Shown here: one piece after another, positions 34,041 through 45,480 of the stretch | Layout of the letters: every line of letters starts with the position of its first letter | Position numbering within the stretch: position 1 is the first letter of the stretch | NCBI RefSeq assembly: GCF_002234675.1 | Contig: NC_019880.2 | Span: forward strand, 21,600,289 to 21,664,288 | DNA length: 64,000 nucleotides | Direction of reading: 5' to 3' | Source: Oryzias latipes | Taxonomy: Eukaryota; Chordata; Actinopteri; Beloniformes; Adrianichthyidae | The notes under the pieces: model-generated | What the model was told of the DNA's origin: nothing | Databases searched by the model: none | Seen by the model: only the letters and a program-made list of their open reading frames with translations | Position numbers and translations under genes: made by a program

Positions 34041-37000
34041 ATGGCAGAACATCTGTCCCAGAGCGAGCTGGACTACCCCTTCAAACTTCTGGAGTATTTC
34101 AATGGCTTCAGGGTCTCGAAGGTATTACCTGCGGGCTTCGGTGGTGTTGCTTCCGGTCCCGACGGTTCCCTCCACCGGGAACGACGCAGTCGATGCTCTG
34201 ACCTGACCTGTGTGCCACCAGGTGATCTTCACCGCCTGCGAGCTGGGAGTCTTTGACCTCCTGCTGAACTCCGCGGAGCCCCTCAGCTCTCGTACGGTGG
34301 CCCGGGAGCTGGGCACCAGCCCGGACGGGATGGAGAGGCTGCTGGACGCCCTGGTGGGCATCGACATCCTGGAGGTGGAGGTGGCTGACGGCACAGGTGA
34401 GGTGGAGGTCTGGACATCATTTCCAGACTAAAACTGTCAGATAAAAATCTACAAAGCATGTCATCGTAGACTGTAACATTTAATAAAACGTCATGAAATG
34501 AGTCGTTGAAAGTGAAAACAGACGTTTGTTTTATTGGGAGAGTTGATGGACAGACAGTAGATCAGAGGAAGAGACAGGAGGCGGAGCTGGAGGCAGCTGA
34601 GATGAAGATGCTGAGGTTCTTTCTGGGACTGGGATGGATCAGGGATGAATCTATCAGAGGAACAGATCATGGATGTTCTGGAGATCCATGCAGGGAAGCA
34701 GATGGAGGAACAGTGATGATGGTGGAAAGATGCTGATAGCAGGAAAGAGAGGAAGACCATGGAGGAGGCTCATGGATGGAGAGGAGGAGGGTGCAGGTGA
34801 GAAAGGAGGCGGATAATTCACTGTGGCGCCCCCTAAAGAGAGCAGCTGAAATGCTTCAGGAGAGTCAGGGAGAAACTTTCAGATCAGCGCATGAAAAAGT
34901 TCATGAAAAGACGTTTTTGGACTGAAGTTACATTCTTCTGGCGCGGATGCAGTGTTCTCAACAGGTCATGTAGGGTCCCGTTAAAGCGCTCCCACTGTCC
35001 TGATCGTGATACGGGGTGGTTTGACCTTTCCTGACCCCGTCTGTTTTACACAAAACCTGCACCACATCTGCCTCGAAACACCTGCCCTGGTCAGGGTGTG
35101 TCCTATTAGGAACGCCACAGGGCTGGTACTGTACCGTACCAGTCCCAGACAGTCCATTCCATTCCAGACTTAAAATAGTTCCTCTGGTGAGTTGAGCACC
35201 TTTCACGTGTCAGGATTTTCTTGTGGTGCTTTCAGAGCCTCAAGCAGAACCGTTTGCGGGTTCTCCTGTGGTTCTGTTCTTGAGCAGCTTTGTACAGCAG
35301 CACAGACGTGGCCAGCCTCTACCTTGCGAAGGGGAGCGCCAAGTCTCTCCACGACATGATCATCTACCAGTCCCAAACCATCTACCCGCTGTGGAGCAAC
35401 ATGGCAGATGCCGTCAGGTGGGCGGGGCTGACTCATCTTAGGAGGGGGGGGCTGATTGGCGGTGGGGTCTAAAGCCTGCCCCCTCTTCTCCATCACACAG
35501 GGAGGGCAGGAACCAAAACCAGAAGACCTTCGGCCTTCCACCTGAAGATGTTTTTCAAGCTATTTACAGGTAGGGGGGTCTCTGGAGGACGATATTTGGA
35601 TCATACCATCCTTCCTTCATCTTCTCCTGACTTTTTGATGAACCTGTGAAGATCCTGAGAGATTTGGGCTTCTCCACGGATTTCATCTGCCAAGTCTTCT
35701 GTAATAATATCGCTGAAGATTAGTAACCATGACAACTGGGAAAGTATTACTGTAATAGTATATGTTTAAGCTTCAACTGTTTAAAGGCCCAAAAATATGA
35801 ACATAGATAGATTTGAAAGCAGAAGTTCAGGGAAACTGTTCCTGTTTTTTGAATAAGAGCATTTCTTTTCTGCAGAGTCACATCACTTAGAGGCCTTTCA
35901 AGTGCTGATCGCCTCGGAGGACGTTTGCTCCGATCCTTCAGACTGAAGTCCAGTTTCTGGTCTTCACAGTGCTGTGCATAGATTCTCTGCTGGACTGACA
36001 TCCCATCAGCCCTGTCATTTGTTTTCCTTAGAGCATTCTCTGGATTCTGCAGCACTTGTGCTTGGAGTTCTTGTGTATTTTGCCCAGCTGTGCGTGTTTT
36101 TTTCTGGTAGTTCAGATGTTTGAATCCCTGAATTTTGCCTCACAGGTCGGAGGAGGAGATGCTGAAGTTCATGGGTTTGATGAACTCCTCATGGGTTCTG
36201 GATGGACATGATGTTGTGACCGCATTCAACCTCTCGGGCTTTCAGACTATAGTCGATCTTGGAGGTGAGACGCTTCTGAGGAGCTTATGGAAAAATAAAG
36301 ACCCCCGAGCGCCCCACCCCCCCACCACACCCCACCCCCCCTCTGCCAGGGGCTTTGATGACCTCCCAGTTTCTGCTCTGGCTGCATAACCTGCAGGCTG
36401 CACAGGTGCTCTGGCTCGAGAGATGGCGCAGGCCTATCCCTCGTCCTCCGTCACAGTGTTCGACCTGCCTCAGGTGGTGGAAGCAGCTCAGCAGCATTTC
36501 TCACAGGAGAACCAAGCTGTGGCGTTTCACACCGGTGAGCTTGCTTGGTCCTCGGAAACGCGTGTTGTGCTCCGTCAGCAGGTACTGATGTTCCACGTCT
36601 GTGCAGGAGATTTCTTCAGTGGGGAGATCCCAGCTGCTGACCTGTATGTTCTGGCCAGGATCCTTCATGACTGGCCTGAGGAGAAGTGCCTGAAGCTGCT
36701 GAGGAAGATCTACAACGCTTGTAAGCCAGGTGAGTTTAGAAGTGACCTCTGAGTTTTTCTTGGTTGAGATAAAACTTTATTGATCCCTCTGGAAAAGGCA
36801 TTTGTGGCACAGCTCATGAGAGAACGGGCAGAATGTCACTGAGGTGTCAAAAAACAGAGATGTTTCATCTCTTCAGATTATCCCTTGCTGTTATTGTGAC
36901 GGCTGATGTCCACTGATTGTCTGCGATGCGTCTCCGCTGTGACACAACTTTGGTTGAATCAATCGGTGTTTACATCCCCTTCGTCACGTCTGCGGTTCTT

Positions 37001-39814
37001 GTCCGGCCCTCCGCACAGCAACGCTAGCTGGACGCAGGAGTTCTATTTCCAGTCCGTTGATGCGTCAAAAAGCCGAAGAACCAGAAACAGGTCTGGGTTT
37101 AAAAAAAAAAAACGTCTGTGCTCACACCACAAGGTCAAAACTGTGGATAACACCACCATGGATGCTAAAAGTTCAACTGTGGAAGTTCAAAAGCTAAACA
37201 TCACATAAAGGACTCTTTGGGGAAAGACAGGGCATGGGGGTTGATCATTTATGTTTTGGATGAGCAAAGAGAGCGGGCCTTACTAATCAAAACGGAGGTG
37301 ACGGATAAAACCACTCCTCCAGGAACTAAGGGGGAGGACCGGAGACTCAACGGGGTCAATGTAGATTAACTGATGGCCGTGAGACGGACTCCTCACGCAA
37401 CACAGACCCACAGCAAACAGACTGCAGACACATCGCAGACAAACTGCAGACGTACCGAAGACACACTGAAGACACACTGAAGACCCACCACAAACGGACT
37501 GCAGACGAACCGCAGACAAACCGCAGACGTACCGAAGACACACTGAAGACACACTGAAGACCCACCACAAACGGACTGCAGACGCACCGCAGACACACTG
37601 AAGACCCACCGCAAACGGACTGCAGACACAACGCAAACAGACTGCAGACACAACGCAAACAGACTGCAGACGCACCGCAGACACACTGAAGACCCACCGC
37701 AAACGGACTGCAGACACAACGCAAACAGACTGCAGACACAACGCAAACAGACTGCAGACACAACGCAAACAGACTGCAGACACAACGCAAACAGACTGCA
37801 GACACAACGCAAACAGACTGCAGACACAACGCAAACAGACTGCAGACACAACGCAAACAGACTGCAGACCCACCACAAACGGACTGCAGACGAACCGCAG
37901 ACAAACCGCAGACGTACCGAAGACACACTGAAGACACACTGAAGACCCACCGCAAACGGACTGCAGACACAACGCAAACAGACTGCAGACACAACGCAAA
38001 CAGACTGCAGACGCACCGCAGACACACTGAAGACCCACCGCAAACGGACTGCAGACACAACACAAACGGACTGCAGACACAACGCAAACAGACTGCAGAC
38101 ACAACGCAAACAGACTGCAGACACAACGCAAACAGACTGCAGACACAACGCAAACAGACTGCAGACACAACGCAAACAGACTGCAGACACAACGCAAACA
38201 GACTGCAGACACAACGCAAACGGACTGCAGACACAACGCAAACGGACTGCAGACACAACGCAAACGGACTGCAGACACAACGCAAACGGACTGCAGACAC
38301 AACGCAAACAGACTGCAGACACAACGCAAACAGACTGCAGACACAACGCAAACAGACTGCAGACACAACGCAAACAGACTGCAGACACAACGCAAACAGA
38401 CTGCAAACGCACCGCAGACACACCACAGGTGCACCGGGGACACACCGAAGACACTGAAGACCCACCACAAACGGACTGCAGACGAACCGCAGACACACCG
38501 CAGACATACTGAAGACACACCGATGACCCACCGCAGACGCACTGCAGAGAGACCACAGACAAACCGCAAACAGACCGTAGATGCACCAAAAACAGACCTC
38601 AGACGCCACGCAGCTACACCGCAGACGCACCGCAGACACACCGCAGACACACCGCAAAAAGACCACAGACGTACCGCAGACACACAGAGGTCTACGGTAG
38701 GGTCTTACTGTTACGGGGGAGAAGGGAAGTACCCAGGCGCAGAGAGGAGAGGAGGCAGGAAATTGCAGGGGAACGGGGCTTTAATAATAACAAATGACTA
38801 CAAAACAAAATCCACTGCTTAGCAGGCTAGAAACTCGAAACTTGAAAATACACAACGCTCGAAACCAGGGAACAGCACAACATGGACCAGCACAGGAGGA
38901 AGGGAATGACAAGACTTAAATACATGCAGACAAACGAGACACAGGTGGAAACACTCAGGAAGGATGGGGACCAAAGTAAAACTCAAAACTACAATAAACC
39001 AGGAAACACTACTAAATAAAACAGGAAGTTATACTCAAAACATCACAGAACAAAAAACAACTCGAACACAAAAGCAGAAAAACCTAAAACCGTGACACTT
39101 ACGGGGTTAGTGTACCTACATTTGTGAGTAGTTGTGGTGACCTGTCCACGGCTTTGTTCAACAGTTAGGGTTACAACTCTGGCAATTAGGTGACCCCGAC
39201 AGAGACACAGCTGGTTAAGAGAACGGATGGGTGGACATAAGAGTCACAATGCAACACCCATCAGGAATACATTCATATCAAGTCCTAACGTCAAGTCATG
39301 GTTGGTCAGCTGTACTGTGGTGAGAATGGTTCAGACTAGAGTGGCCACACACATCTGAACTCTAACCAACGACTATTTCAAAGTAAGAACCAGAAAAGGA
39401 AAAAGGTTTTCTTTGATTCTTTAAGTTTCCCTGCAGACTTCTTTAACTTCGTCATGCAGAGCTGCTTCTGTAAAAGCTGAGATTTCTGTCAGCTCGTCTT
39501 TCTGCAGGTTTGTCTCCCCTTGGAGGCTTCCGTCCAGCTTCTGTGGGTTGATATGCAAATGTTGACGTCTTCTGTCCATTCCCTTGTCCATCCTTGTGCC
39601 AGGCGGTGGCGTTCTGCTGGTGGAAGCCATGTTGTTTGAAAACAGACGTGGTCCCATCATGGCGCAGATCTTCTCCCTCAACATGCTGGTGCAGGCGGAG
39701 GGCAGGGAGCGCGCTCCGTCTGAGTACTCCCACATGCTCAGCAAGACGGGCTTCCACAACATCCAAGTCTGCCGGACCGGGAAGTCCTACGACTCCATCC
39801 TGGCCATCAGATGA
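34041..39814 (+). CDS. asmt: Acetylserotonin O-methyltransferase (ASMT/HIOMT), eight exons
   Basis: Cytosolic SAM-dependent O-methyltransferase that converts N-acetylserotonin to melatonin, the last step of melatonin synthesis (pineal and retina in fish). Exons: 34041-34121, 34222-34396, 35288-35417, 35501-35569, 36146-36264, 36397-36534, 36607-36729, 39603-39814. All junctions are GT-AG and in frame; 348 residues, close to the family's usual 345. An N-terminal dimerisation and winged-helix part (about 1-110) precedes a Rossmann methyltransferase domain. The SAM motif is DLGGCTGALA (189-198). The catalytic HD pair is in ARILHDW (His258, Asp259), and a conserved glutamate lies in QAEGRER (Glu311), as in O-methyltransferases of this fold. 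Intron 2 holds two retroelement fragments and intron 7 a large minisatellite. Teleosts can have more than one asmt paralogue, so asmt versus asmt2 is not settled. Confidence 0.93.
34545..34870 (+). pseudogene. Degenerate non-LTR retrotransposon fragment (3' end of reverse transcriptase region)
   Basis: The translation carries EMKMLRFFLG, WIRDESIRG and, after frameshifts and stops, RKEDHGG..WMERR and SLWRPLKRAA. These resemble the C-terminal end of LINE-type ORF2 proteins (thumb and endonuclease-adjacent MLRW, RGRPRKRWMD and WRR motifs). It is broken by stops and frame changes and is clearly inactive. It lies in asmt intron 2. Confidence 0.6.
34958..35140 (-). pseudogene. Ty3/gypsy-type integrase fragment
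   Basis: On the minus strand a short frame contains DQGRCFEADVVQ, followed by a TTPYH motif and TGPYMTC. These correspond to the integrase catalytic-core signature around the second acidic residue and the following PYHP-type block of Ty3/gypsy elements. Only about 60 residues remain, with no flanking pol domains or LTRs nearby. It is inactive and sits in asmt intron 2. Confidence 0.7.
37380..38690. repeat. 22-bp minisatellite in asmt intron 7
   Basis: The unit is CAGACACAACGCAAACAGAC plus TG (22 bp), almost every copy holding a PstI-like CTGCAG. Around fifty or more copies are arranged in blocks. A nearly homogeneous ACAACGCAAAC[AG]G core dominates 37690-37870 and 38050-38405, and variant units (CGCACCGCAGACACACTGAA, GACCCACCACAAACGGACTG) form a higher-order pattern on both sides. 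Because 22 is not a multiple of three and the minus strand of the unit has no stop, all three minus frames stay open for about 400 codons or more. Their products have a 22-residue Cys/Val/Leu-rich period and are not genes. Confidence 0.97.
38709..39097. mobile_element. Putative solo LTR abutting the minisatellite
   Basis: The element begins TGTTACGG and ends CCGTGACA, so it has TG...CA ends with short inverted repeats. It is flanked by perfect 5-bp direct repeats CTTAC (38704-38708 and 39098-39102). TG...CA ends with a 5-bp duplication are the retroviral/LTR-retrotransposon signature. The 389 bp have no coding capacity, fitting a solo LTR left by recombination. Its transcriptional orientation is not clear. 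It lies in asmt intron 7. Confidence 0.65.
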
Positions 39815-40302
39815 GCGCAGAGACCCTTTTCTGCTGCATTTTCCTGAGAAAGACTTAAATCAACACCTTAGGATCTTGTTCAGTTTTTGTATGAGAAGCT
39901 GCTAGAGTCCCACTGCTGTATGTGTAAAGGTTTGCACTAATATTAACACTCCTAATGTCCGTTTGGTGCTGGATAAACTCCTAAACCGAAGCGACAATCA
40001 TGCTAGAGATAAAGCTTCGTCCAGCATTCAGCTGAGCTGTTCATAAGAAAGTCTGTCATGTTAGGCGGATCGTCTTTTCCTGAACTTCTCATCCTTAACT
40101 GTGGGGATAAAACCGTTTCATGGTGAAGCTGATGTGGGCTCAGGTTTCTCTGCATCTGACTTGTTGCTATGGTAACAAACTGAAGCAACTATACTTACGG
40201 CCCACAACTGTCGCTCACTGCAAGGACCAGACTGTAGTCACAGTTGGAAAAATTTCTGCGGCTTTGAGCAAAAATGTAACCCCCGCATTTCAGGCATAGT
40301 GA

Positions 40303-40303
40303 C

Positions 40304-40334
<31 letters not shown>

Positions 40335-40341
40335 AAAAAAA
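40303..40341. repeat. Poly(C) run joined to poly(A) run
   Basis: About twenty C followed by about eighteen A. It may mark a degraded retrotransposed tail, or may simply be low-complexity sequence. Confidence 0.9.
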
Positions 40342-41049
40342 CAAAAAAACAAAACAAAATTAAAATACATTTTTTTTAAGGCAATGAAATGACGGCGGGC
40401 AAAATAAGAAAAAATCAAATGGGGCAAAAACTGCTTGTATTTCAAAATAAGCTAACAAAACAAAACGGAAACACGTGTTGGGGATATCCAAATGAGCTTT
40501 GAAATTATTATGGGATGTCCACAGAACCTACGACTTGGTGGCCATTTTGTGGTAAACTGTAAGGTTTTTCCAGAATATGTGAAAAGGAACCTTTTGTTCG
40601 ATCCGTTTTCACGAAATTTCACTCACATGATGCCAACTGGAGTCTACAACCACTCCTGGAGTTTTGTTGACCTTTGACCCCAGGAAGAGTCCACCATCAC
40701 AAGCTACTGCGGAAAAAATGTTGCAATCAGAAGTTGTATGTTTTGAGCGGCGTGCGCGTGGCGAGCTCACAAGTGAGCCGGTCTCCTGTTACTCGCACAC
40801 TTTTTAACAGAATATTTGGAAAAATTGAATGCATGGATCTCTGGCTAGAGCTGAACAAAATAATATGCCGCAGAAGATGAACATATTGGGAATGTGGGCG
40901 TTGTTAGCAAAGAACCTCTGTGGCTAAGGAAATGCAAATGTTTACTTTTGCAGATTCTTCTAAAACTCATGTCAATCTGTATAGTATCCCCAGGCGACCA
41001 AAACATAAAATGGTTTCTATGGAGATAAAACCTTTTTGAAAAAAGTGTT

Positions 41050-42095
41050 TGGTTCCTTCTCTACTCTATCTAGTGCGTTCTCCATTTTCTAGCGTTGTCT
41101 GAATCTACAATTCCAAAATCCAGAGCCCCTAGAAATTTCCCAGAAGTCTCTGCGAAAAACCAGTGTGCACGATGCTCACTAGACTGGTGAATATAGACCA
41201 CAATGCATTGCGTCGGAACAATTTTTACCGAAAAAATGTATTTACTGTATCTTCAGAAGACAGTGGACTCATAAATAATCCTCACAAAACACTCTTAAAA
41301 ACGTAACTTTGTGAAATCGATTATGTCAAATCCGCCGTTAAAAAAAAAAAAAGTAGTGAGCATGGTGTCCAAATTGCTTTTAAAACTCAGGGCTCTACAT
41401 AGTGCTGGACTACATAGTTTTTACTAGTTAGGGGTTTGGGCGGGAATTCAGACAGAGCTTTATTTTACATTTAGAGTTTAGCATGTGAGGTCGGGTCACA
41501 GGTGAGGGCGGGAAGTCTGACAAAACTACTACAGTTGTTTTTAAAACGCCCGTGTGAGTCTTACAGAAATGCCTGGATGTGTTCCACGCAAACCGGGTTG
41601 GAGAGCTTAATAATGCTGCGCCTCCGAGGAGACGGATGAGGTTCGGAAACCCCCCCATGAAGGAGATTTGACTGGAACGTGGACTCGAGCAGCTGTTGAG
41701 GATAAAAAAGACCCGGGTTGTGAATTTTAGAAGCAATTCGGATGCCACGCTCACTACCTTTTTTTTTTTAAACGGCAGATATGACGTCATCGATTTCATG
41801 AAGTTAAAATCTAATTAATATGAGCGTTTTGTGACGATTATTTATGAGTCCACTGTCTTCTGAAGATAAAAACACTGGTGGTTTATTTAAAAACTACATT
41901 TTTTTGGGGGCAAAAATTGTGGTCCATATTCACCAGTCTAGTGAGCATCGATGCACACTGGTTTTTTGCAGAGACTTCTGGGAAATTTCTAGGGCTCTGG
42001 ATTTTGGAATTGGAGCTTCAGACATCACTAGAAAATGGAGAATGCACTATACAGTGCACTAAGTAGTGAGTAGTGAAGGAATTCAGACACAACCC
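41050..42095. mobile_element. Foldback-type element with long (about 300 bp or more) inverted arms
   Basis: The left arm (about 41050-41400) is inverted at about 41740-42095. Matching blocks include TTCTCCATTTTCTAG, AATTCCAAAATCCAGAGCCC, AGAAATTTCCCAGAAGTCTC, GCTCACTAGACTGGTGAATA and ATCTTCAGAAGACAGTGGAC. Arms show scattered substitutions and small gaps, and the left outer tip appears shortened. The outer right end reads GAATTCAGACACAACCC. No transposase frame is visible. RNA or single-stranded DNA from this region would form a very long hairpin. Confidence 0.85.
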
Positions 42096-43959
42096 CTGTT
42101 TTCATTTCAACATTTGCTGTCAGATCTTTTCAAAAATGCACGTTCCATCTCCTTCAAAGCCACTACTTTAAAAACACAAACGTGTACACGTTAGAACATT
42201 CACACCAAATTCTAAACCTCGTCTGTTCTTAGGAGGAAAGCCTTTCTCTGATTTGTGGGTGTGTCTTGTTATAACTTTTTCTGTTAAAGTAGAAAAAAAA
42301 GTTATTTTACTTTGCAATATCATAGAGAACAAAAAGGACCTTAAATGTACTCACAGCTAAAAAGTGACATTCATTTTCTTGGATTTCCTAATGATTACAT
42401 TAATGATTCATCGTCTAGTTTTCTTCTGTGTAAAAACAAAAATCCATGTAAAGGCCTGAAAAGGTGAATCAGAGGAGAGCTGGGTCTCCACTCGTTTCTT
42501 CTTGTGAGTCCGTTTCCCGTCAGATCCGGAGAGATTCTTTCCGATCTCCTGACTTGTGCTGAATCTGTTCTGCCTGCAAGTCTCCCTGTTGAGGAATCAA
42601 AACCCCAGCAGCGGTTGTGTGACGGTTTGGGGTTTATTTAGGATGAAATCCTCCTCTTTCCTGTTCATTCACATGAAAAAGTCCTTATTTGTATGAAAAA
42701 GTTTGTGATGTTTAGTTAAATAATATTGTGACGCCGGCAGCTTTGAGGACGCCGACACTCGCAGTGTTCACTCGAGCCAACGGAAGGATCATGTAACGTC
42801 AAGCTCCGGGTCTCAGAATGAACGTATGACATGCAGGAGAATGTCAAGACGTGTGGGGGAAACGTGGGTTTCAATTTAAGCTCTGAAGGGACCCTCATTC
42901 AGGTCAAACGTCTGCATCTTTAGGTGGGAATTATTTAGTCTGAAATCTGGCAGAAACTTGTGACAAAACAGGTTATTGTCACTTATATGGGTCATTAAAA
43001 ACTGAATATGTGATCATTTGGAACAAAATTAACAACCCAGAATCATTTAGGGCTCATTTAATCATAATCAAGGTAGGATTTCTGTGTTTAATTTGTGGCG
43101 AGACTCTTAACTTAGGTGTATATTTACCCTTTAGAATTGACTTGAACTGAATATAAAGTTTTTGTGGTTTTGATGACATGTTAAATAAAGATTCAAAGAA
43201 TCGTTGTGTCCCAGAGAGATAATTGTCCTATACCCAACATACAGAATAAGAACAGTTTTGTGTCAAGAATGATTGGAAATGTAATGATTAGATTCTAGTT
43301 TAAGTATAAATTTAAAGAAAAACAATAAGTTTGAACTTTAAGCAGTGTTTAAGACCACTATAGTCTCCTTTTCTTCGTTTGATTTGGACGCTAAAGCTGT
43401 AAGTGTTTCCTCTGGGTGCTGTTGTAACGACCAAATGGTTCATAGAGTTTATGTAAAGCTCCAGAGAAAACGTTTTTTCAGAGACAGTCGGATGATGAAT
43501 CAGAGACAAATTAGGATCAAGTGAATTAGAAAATGTATATATGACCTCAAAACTGTTTTAAACTCAAAAGTACACATTCTCCACATTGTTTGTTGAAATC
43601 TTAGAACATAAAATTGTAAATTCGCAGAAAAAAAAATATTGTAAGAAATATAGAGAAATAATAAAACAAGTAAGTTCAGCATTTGAAAAAAAAAAACTAA
43701 ATTATTTTGTTTTATTTCCTTTTTTGGTCTTAAAATTGTTTCAATTCAGACTTTTCAAGTTTTCACTGCTGAGCCTATTTTGACGTAGGGGCGGGGCTTT
43801 GAACTATTTTTATTTCAAATTTGAAATGTCTGTTTTTCAAATGTCCAATCTGTATTTTTAATTTTCTCAAAGCTGATCCTAATTTGACCGCAGAAGAGTC
43901 AAAGTCACGTTGCTGCGCGTGCGTGTTGCCCACAAAAGCTGTGGAAAATTACTTTCCGT

Positions 43960-45200
43960 TGGTCGTTGGTGTGTTTGGAGGGGGTTTGCCGCCCTCTGGC
44001 GGTGCGCAGGCGCAGCTGCGCCCCGTAGTCCCCTCCCCTTTCGCCGCTTGTGTTTATGTGTATGTGGAACGCGGGCGAAGCGGAACTCACTCGAAAAAAA
44101 GAAAAAGAAAAGAAAACAGCGCTTCTTATCAAACTCTGCCACCAACTTCCACCGGCCTGGCGCGCTTTGTATGTACCCCAGAATTTACTCGAACTCACTT
44201 ACTACCTGCGCGGTGTAACTCGGTGCTCTTATCGGGGTATTTGGGCGACTTTTACCCGTGGCAGTGTTACGGTCGCAGCAACGATCCGCTAGGAGAACGC
44301 GACATCGTCATTTAAAATGGCGCCAAAGCTTAAGTTGAGGCAGGGGAGCGCAGGTAAAACATGCCTCCCTGCTGCTATGCCGCGCCGCCTCCGTCATTTC
44401 TAATAACTTGTGTCGCTCATGCATTCACGCTGGCCGTGGAGTAGGTCTTTGACCTTTAACCTTTGTCCTAAAGCTCGTGGTGAGTTGGTTTTAAACCAGG
44501 AGAGTGTGCGATGCTAGCATCGGTGGCTAATGCTAAACACAAATCGCTGTCACTGACGTTAGCCTGCTGCTAAAAAACAGGTCAAAGCAGTCTTGTTCTT
44601 TTAAGCAATGGCTTAGCTCTATTTCCTAAAAGGTTTTTTATGAATATACGCAGAGCCAATTTAACAAATTTATGCATTTATTGATAGTTTATAACCTTAA
44701 AACTAAAATGCGCGGTGAGTGGGTGGGCCCGCGGTTAAGGCATTAGCATGAAGCTAATTCGAGCTAGAAGCTGCTTTAAAGCCAGGACGTGTGCGTTAAA
44801 TTACAACCATCCTCTATATATAGAATAACCCTGTGTGTTTTTAACGGTTTGCAGGGCTAACAACGCTACATGTTGCTACATTTATCACGTTCTGCTGCTG
44901 TTGTTGGCTCTCCAACGGAGCGTCACTCGAACTGTCCAGAACCTCGCGGTGCTAGCCGACCCCGAAACCTGCCGGGGCGGGTTCCTGGGGCTCGCGCGCG
45001 GCAGCCCGGTAACGGCTGGTTTCGTAACTCGGCGGGTCGCTGCTCTGTTTGTGTCGCATCTTGTGGAAAGTTGTTGTCATCGCCCGCACACGTCCCTGAC
45101 GCTGCGTCATCACCTAGGAAACGGGAGCAGGCCTTTCCTGCATGCGTGTAGCCCGTTTGCCTCTGCGCGCACTGAAGCGGGACTGGTGTTGTTTGTAAGA
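43960..45200 (+). promoter_or_regulatory. jade1: CpG-rich region, probable jade1 promoter and non-coding first exon
   Basis: CpG content rises from about 43960. TTTAAAATGGCGCC (44311-44324) contains an ATGGCG core like YY1 sites near start sites. A plausible untranslated first exon ends at a CAG|GTAAAA donor after 44353, followed by an intron of about 1.1 kb to the coding exon at 45481. Several open frames here have no homology. The exact start site is inferred, not seen. Confidence 0.5.
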
Positions 45201-45480
45201 AAGTCTGGAGCTGTTGGGATGTCAGCTTCTGGTGTCGCTGCATCAGCTGTTACCACCATGATTCTGCAGGTTTGGGGACTTTTGCAGAGGTTTTGTGTTG
45301 ATGGAACCGACCTGGAACTCCAACCACCACATTATTCCTTGTTGTTTGTTTGTGTGGGTGTGGGTGTGTGTTGTTAGTCGGGAGTTTCTAACCATTTTAG
45401 TCTGACTGAAATGAGTTGTATTTCATTTGTTTGTAACAGTTTCTCTGTCTGGCTGTTTTCTGAAGTGTTGATAGACGAAG

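Larger units (their letters stand above)
39815..43740. other. asmt-jade1 intergenic region
   Basis: No gene is seen. It contains a poly(C)/poly(A) junction at about 40303-40341 and the long inverted-repeat element at 41050-42095. The rest is AT-rich. The proximal few hundred bases are presumably asmt 3' UTR, but no canonical AATAAA is obvious. Confidence 0.6.

Noticed and set aside
33445-34256. Plus-strand open frames of about 250 codons ahead of and across asmt exon 1
   Set aside because: They read through the 20-bp minisatellite, and the true asmt frame starts at 34041 and is spliced after 34121.
37283-38683. Three overlapping minus-strand open frames of about 400-466 codons in the asmt intron
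   Set aside because: They are generated by a 22-bp tandem repeat without stops, have a strict 22-residue period, and lie inside an intron.
37380-38690. Possible CRISPR-like array
   Set aside because: The units are directly adjacent without unique spacers, and the context is a vertebrate intron.
43821-44315. Open frame of 164 codons upstream of jade1
   Set aside because: It lies in CpG-rich promoter DNA with no recognisable domain and overlaps other frames; it is more likely a non-coding 5' region.
44835-45377. Open frame of 180 codons just before the jade1 coding start
   Set aside because: There is no homology I recognise, it is not in frame with jade1, and CpG-rich sequence tends to lack stops.
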